The notes beneath the pieces are model-generated. The model was not told where the DNA came from and searched no databases. It saw only the letters and a list, made by a program, of their open reading frames with translations. Positions 13,780 through 16,276 of a stretch of DNA of 16,276 nucleotides are shown here, in pieces; within the stretch, counting starts at the first letter, position 1, and every line of letters begins with the position of its first letter. The translations under genes and the position numbers were made by a program. This DNA is from Saprospiraceae bacterium (lineage in GTDB: Bacteria > Bacteroidota > Bacteroidia > Chitinophagales > Saprospiraceae), in contig JACMMM010000692.1 in the NCBI GenBank assembly GCA_014379065.1, forward strand, positions 1 to 16,276, written 5' to 3'.

Positions 13780-14442
13780 ATGAGCACTAACGCCGAAACA
13801 ATCGCGCTCCCTTCCAGCACGCTTCCAAAACGCCCCAATGGGCGCAACATCCCTACATACCTGGTACGAGAGATCATTGACGGCATCCCGTTTTATTATG
13901 CTGGCTACCGCCAGGTAATGAACAAAACCAAAACACTTGAAGAAGTTATGAGCGACAGTGGCCTCCAATTTTTCATTAAAAATTACCTATCTGACCTCTT
14001 AAAAGCACATTTGAATATTAAAAAATATCGCATCGGCGCAGGTGAATTGGGTTTCCACCCCGATTTCCGCAACAACATGGGCCTCGATGTGGTGGTGTTC
14101 GACCGCACTGTGCTCACCCCCGACCAGATTACTACCAAATTTGTCACCGTACCCGCCAAGTTCGTCATTGAGGTAGATGTAAACGTGGAACTTCCAGAAC
14201 GCGATTCCGACCTTTTCCAAGAGTATGTAGTGCGCAAAGTGCGCCGACTTTTTACCTACGGCACCGAAAAAGTGGTGTGGGTTTTTACCAAGAGTAAAAA
14301 CGTGATTTCTGCCACGCCCGACGCGCCTTGGCAGATTTTTGATTGGGACAAAGACGTGGAACTCATAGATGGAGTGCAGATGAACATCCATGCCTACCTC
14401 GAATCAGAAGGGCTGAACCCAGATATAAGGCTTGGGAAGTGA
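13780..14442 (+). CDS. Uma2-like (DUF820) PD-(D/E)xK nuclease-fold protein
   Basis: A 220-residue protein with the outline of the Uma2/DUF820 family, which has a restriction-endonuclease fold but an unproven role. Candidate active-site residues are Asp103 in MGLDVVVFDR (100-109) and Glu131/Asp133 in AKFVIEVDVNVE (126-137), followed by a helix with basic residues and YGTEKVVWVF (160-169), equivalent to the family's Y-x-x-x-G-V-x-E-Y-W-I segment. The usual SPS after the E-V strand is absent here, replaced by an acidic stretch (DVNVELPERDSD), so this is a divergent member. The N-terminal PTYLVREIIDGIPFYYAGYR resembles the family's opening. It has its own promoter, diverges from ccmF, and ends 8 bases from the opposing NTF2-like gene. 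No toxin-antitoxin or methylase partner is seen. Confidence 0.6.
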   Translation: MSTNAETIALPSSTLPKRPNGRNIPTYLVREIIDGIPFYYAGYRQVMNKTKTLEEVMSDSGLQFFIKNYLSDLLKAHLNIKKYRIGAGELGFHPDFRNNMGLDVVVFDRTVLTPDQITTKFVTVPAKFVIEVDVNVELPERDSDLFQEYVVRKVRRLFTYGTEKVVWVFTKSKNVISATPDAPWQIFDWDKDVELIDGVQMNIHAYLESEGLNPDIRLGK

Positions 14443-14450
14443 CCCAAATC

Positions 14451-14888
14451 TTAGCTAGTTTTAGTGCTCTGCCACCTAGTCAGCACCCAATTATCTCGCT
14501 TTTTACGGTAAACAGCCAGGTACAACAAGCGAAGATCAAAAGCATTGCCGTTCAAAATACCACGCACTTTAACCACGCCATTTACAAGTGCCGTTTTGCC
14601 ATAAAAACGCACACTGGCTTCTTGTCGCTCCATTTTTTCGTACACCAATTTTCGAGACGCAATGGCTGCCAAGTGTTCTAACTTGTTTTCTTTCAGGGCA
14701 TTGGAGTGAACATATACCAGCTCATCAGCCAACATGGGCCGCAAAGTGCTGGTATCGGCCCGTGTCATCGCTTCGAAGCGTCGGGCTTCCTCCGCCAAAA
14801 CTTTTTGTGCTTTATGGGGTTGGGCATTCAGCATCGAAAGAACGAAAAACAGCAAAATGCCAAGCGGCAGACTTTTAGGAGTGACCAT
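14451..14888 (-). CDS. Secreted NTF2-like (DUF4440/SnoaL-type) protein
   Basis: A 145-residue exported protein. The signal peptide is MVTPKSLPLGILLFFVLSML followed by NAQ, with cleavage near 23. The mature 120 residues fit a single NTF2-like cone fold: a first helix LAEEARRFEAMTRADTSTLRPM (31-52), LADELVYVHSNA (53-64), then KLEHLAAIASRKLVYEKM (69-86) and the beta-sheet VRFYGKTALVNGVVKVRG (93-110), RLLYLAVYRKKRDNWVLTRWQST (120-142). Such domains bind small molecules or act as enzymes; no activity can be assigned. The stop (TAA at 14453-14451) lies 8 bases from the stop of the Uma2-like gene. The start at 14888 faces a 250-base divergent gap. Confidence 0.72.
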   Translation of the reverse strand: MVTPKSLPLGILLFFVLSMLNAQPHKAQKVLAEEARRFEAMTRADTSTLRPMLADELVYVHSNALKENKLEHLAAIASRKLVYEKMERQEASVRFYGKTALVNGVVKVRGILNGNAFDLRLLYLAVYRKKRDNWVLTRWQSTKTS

Positions 14889-15138
14889 AGAGGATTGGGT
14901 ACGTTAAAGGGCCTCAAAAATTGTAGCAAGGACACGGATGATCGTGGATTTCTAAAAATCTGTTTTCCTGCATCAAATCCATCAGATCCGTGTTGTATAG
15001 CTTGCCAACAGTCGCAATGACAAAAATCCGACACTTCTTCAAGTTTTCTGGCTAGATTTTTGCGAAATGTTTTGCTTTGTGGGATTCTATTCCTTCCAAA
15101 CGGCTTTTTCGCCACTTTAATCAATAAAACTGATTTCT
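14889..15138. repeat. Divergent gap holding an imperfect inverted repeat (14932-14993)
   Basis: ACACGGAT (14932-14939) pairs with ATCCGTGT (14986-14993) and TGGATTT (14945-14951) with AAATCCA (14975-14981); the bases between are unmatched, giving a stem with an internal loop and a 23-base apical loop. It resembles the other intergenic hairpins here but is more decayed. It lies between divergent genes, so it cannot be a terminator for either. No gene is seen in the rest of the gap. Confidence 0.6.
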
Positions 15139-15642
15139 ATGAACCGATTTTTATCACTTTTCTCCATTCTCTTTCTTTTTAGTTTTTCTTGTGCCGCCCA
15201 GCAATTTGATGCTTGCATGGAGGTGGTGGCTTCTTCTGGGGGCCAAGGCAACCAAGGCAATCGCTACCTTGCATGGACGGTGGGCGAACCTTTCGTAAAG
15301 ACGCTCCACGGCGCTGGCTATGCATTTACCCAAGGATTTCACCAGCCAGACCCTTGCGGACTGAATTTTGTAAGCACCGCAAACCTAGCCGATTGGGGCA
15401 TGAGTCTATTCCCCAACCCTACTGAAGGCCTGCTCACCTTGCGTTTTTCACCTGAAAAAAAAGGGTATCTCTTAGGTTCGGCGTTTGACATGCTTGGAAG
15501 GCCCATGTTTGAAAATCAAACGCTCGCATCTCCTGAAGGTTCTGCCATTGATGCTACTGCCTGGCCTCCCGGCGTGTATTTCCTTTTGTTGCAAGACCCT
15601 GCTACTCAGGGTTCAGCAACCCTACGTATAGTGCGTATATAG
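15139..15642 (+). CDS. Small secreted protein with T9SS type A sorting domain
   Basis: A 167-residue protein made almost entirely of export parts. The signal peptide ends near SCAAQ (17-21). A short conserved stretch, YLAWTVGEPFVKTLHGAG and YAFTQGFHQP (43-70), is common just ahead of sorting domains in Bacteroidota surface proteins. The type A C-terminal domain begins MSLFPNPTEGLLTLRF (88-103) and ends GVYFLLLQDPATQGSATLRI (145-164), so the protein should cross the outer membrane by T9SS and be anchored or released with that domain cleaved. There is no room for a catalytic domain. It could be a carrier remnant, a small adhesin or a structural protein. A related secreted gene follows 106 bases later on the same strand. 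Confidence 0.8.
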   Translation: MNRFLSLFSILFLFSFSCAAQQFDACMEVVASSGGQGNQGNRYLAWTVGEPFVKTLHGAGYAFTQGFHQPDPCGLNFVSTANLADWGMSLFPNPTEGLLTLRFSPEKKGYLLGSAFDMLGRPMFENQTLASPEGSAIDATAWPPGVYFLLLQDPATQGSATLRIVRI

Positions 15643-15715
15643 GAGTTTAGGGTTAAGATCTCAACCTTAAACCCTAACACAGATCCTCAACCCTCAACTT
15701 CCTCAACCCCTTCAA
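15641..15715. repeat. TTTAGGG-type hairpin and CCTCAAC repeats after the T9SS gene
   Basis: TTAGGGTT-AAG (15647-15657) pairs with CTT-A-AACCCTAA (15666-15677) with one bulged A and an 8-base loop. CCTCAAC then recurs three times (about 15685-15709). The element starts immediately after the TAG stop (15640-15642). Its unit is the same as in the 5664-5760 element, ten kilobases away. Confidence 0.6.
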
Positions 15716-15748
15716 CGACCATTCATTCCAAACCGATTTAATAAAATT

Positions 15749-16276
15749 ATGAAACAACGTTTTCTCCTATCCTTGTCGTTTTTGCTTGCAATGGCTTTTT
15801 CCATTGTCGCGCAAACGGTGCCCCAAGGCATCAACTACCAGTGCATAGTACGCAACGATCAAACGGGCGTTCCAGTCACGAACCAGACGGTGACTTTACT
15901 TTTTTCTATTCGGAGCGGCAGTCCCACCGGTCAAGTAGACTATCAGGAAAAACACGTGGGCTCGACAAACGAATTTGGCCTGATAAATCTCGTTATTGGC
16001 CGCGGACAGCCTCAAGTGAGCACTTTTGCCAGCATCAACTGGTCGGCAGGTTCTAAATTCCTCACCGTATTGCTCGAATCTTCACCCAACGTTTTTGACG
16101 AAATCGGCAATTCCGAACTTTTGAGTGTGCCCTACGCCCTTTATGCTCAAAATGGTGGTGGGGGTGGTACCGATAACTGGGGCACTCAGACCGCTTTCAC
16201 GAACAACGGCCTCACCGGCAATGGCCTGGCGAACAACCCAATCGGTCTCGCCCAACAAAGTGCTCAATCGGGCCAG
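15749..16276 (+). CDS. Secreted Saprospiria-type surface protein, 5' part (cut by window edge)
   Basis: An open frame of 176 codons runs from ATG 15749 to the last base with no stop. It opens with a signal peptide (MKQRFLLSLSFLLAMAFSIV then AQ) and a conserved N-terminal domain: VPQGINYQCIVRNDQTG (24-40), TVTLLFSIRSG (47-57), EKHVGSTNEFGLINLVIGRG (68-87), FASINWSAGSKFLTVLL (93-109) and SVPYALYAQ (126-134). This domain is common at the start of large repetitive surface or tail-fibre-like proteins in Saprospiria, and the Gly/Asn/Thr-rich stretch starting GGGGGTDNWGTQ (136-147) fits the beginning of such a repeat region. The rest, possibly with a sorting domain, lies beyond the window. Function is unknown. 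Confidence 0.7.
   Translation, partial: MKQRFLLSLSFLLAMAFSIVAQTVPQGINYQCIVRNDQTGVPVTNQTVTLLFSIRSGSPTGQVDYQEKHVGSTNEFGLINLVIGRGQPQVSTFASINWSAGSKFLTVLLESSPNVFDEIGNSELLSVPYALYAQNGGGGGTDNWGTQTAFTNNGLTGNGLANNPIGLAQQSAQSGQ

Overview
This window looks like a chromosomal segment from a Bacteroidota bacterium, most likely of the Saprospiria (Haliscomenobacter/Lewinella-like). The main evidence is protein families typical of that phylum: type 9 secretion (T9SS) sorting domains of both type A and type B, DUF1573 proteins, a Bacteroidota-type DoxX membrane protein and an enlarged CcmF of 944 residues. Promoter -7 boxes match TAnnTTTG, and genes lack obvious Shine-Dalgarno sequences. The class-level placement is inference. 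No rRNA, tRNA, CRISPR array, insertion sequence or phage gene was seen.

Layout. 1-2162: the minus-strand futalosine hydrolase gene mqnB (menaquinone synthesis) diverges from a methyltransferase gene that is coupled (TAATG) to a PAP2 phosphatase. 2293-4570: a secreted DUF1573 protein, a terminator, a DoxX-like membrane protein and a frame-broken T9SS type B surface protein. 4771-5655: a stand-alone Cas6-like protein with no array or other cas gene nearby, Gln at the usual catalytic His position, and a low-complexity tail. 5756-6562: an unrecognised secreted protein, convergent with cas6. 6752-9571: a methionine unit made of a SAM-I riboswitch, its terminator, a long palindromic leader, a MetB-type PLP enzyme and homoserine dehydrogenase. 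9568-13646 (minus strand): ccmF, then a membrane-anchored DUF1573 protein, then a hot-dog thioesterase. 13780-14442: a Uma2-like nuclease-fold protein, divergent from ccmF. 14451-14888: a secreted NTF2-like protein. 15139-16276: a small T9SS type A protein and the 5' part of a secreted protein cut by the window edge.

How the genes work together. The clearest unit is riboswitch-metB-hom, where S-adenosylmethionine would shut off homoserine and cystathionine synthesis. The riboswitch pairing (P1, antiterminator, terminator) can be traced base by base. mqnB and ccmF both serve respiration (menaquinone and cytochrome c) but are not in one operon.

The most striking unexplained signal is a set of intergenic elements. 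At least six gaps hold short tandem repeats facing their own reverse complement, so each gap can fold into a long hairpin. The unit differs from gap to gap (for example ATTTACG, TTTAGGG, GGTGATT, GTGATAGC), but the architecture is the same. Several begin at or contain the stop codon of the neighbouring gene. They occur between convergent, codirectional and divergent genes, and one lies inside the met leader, so they are not simply terminators.
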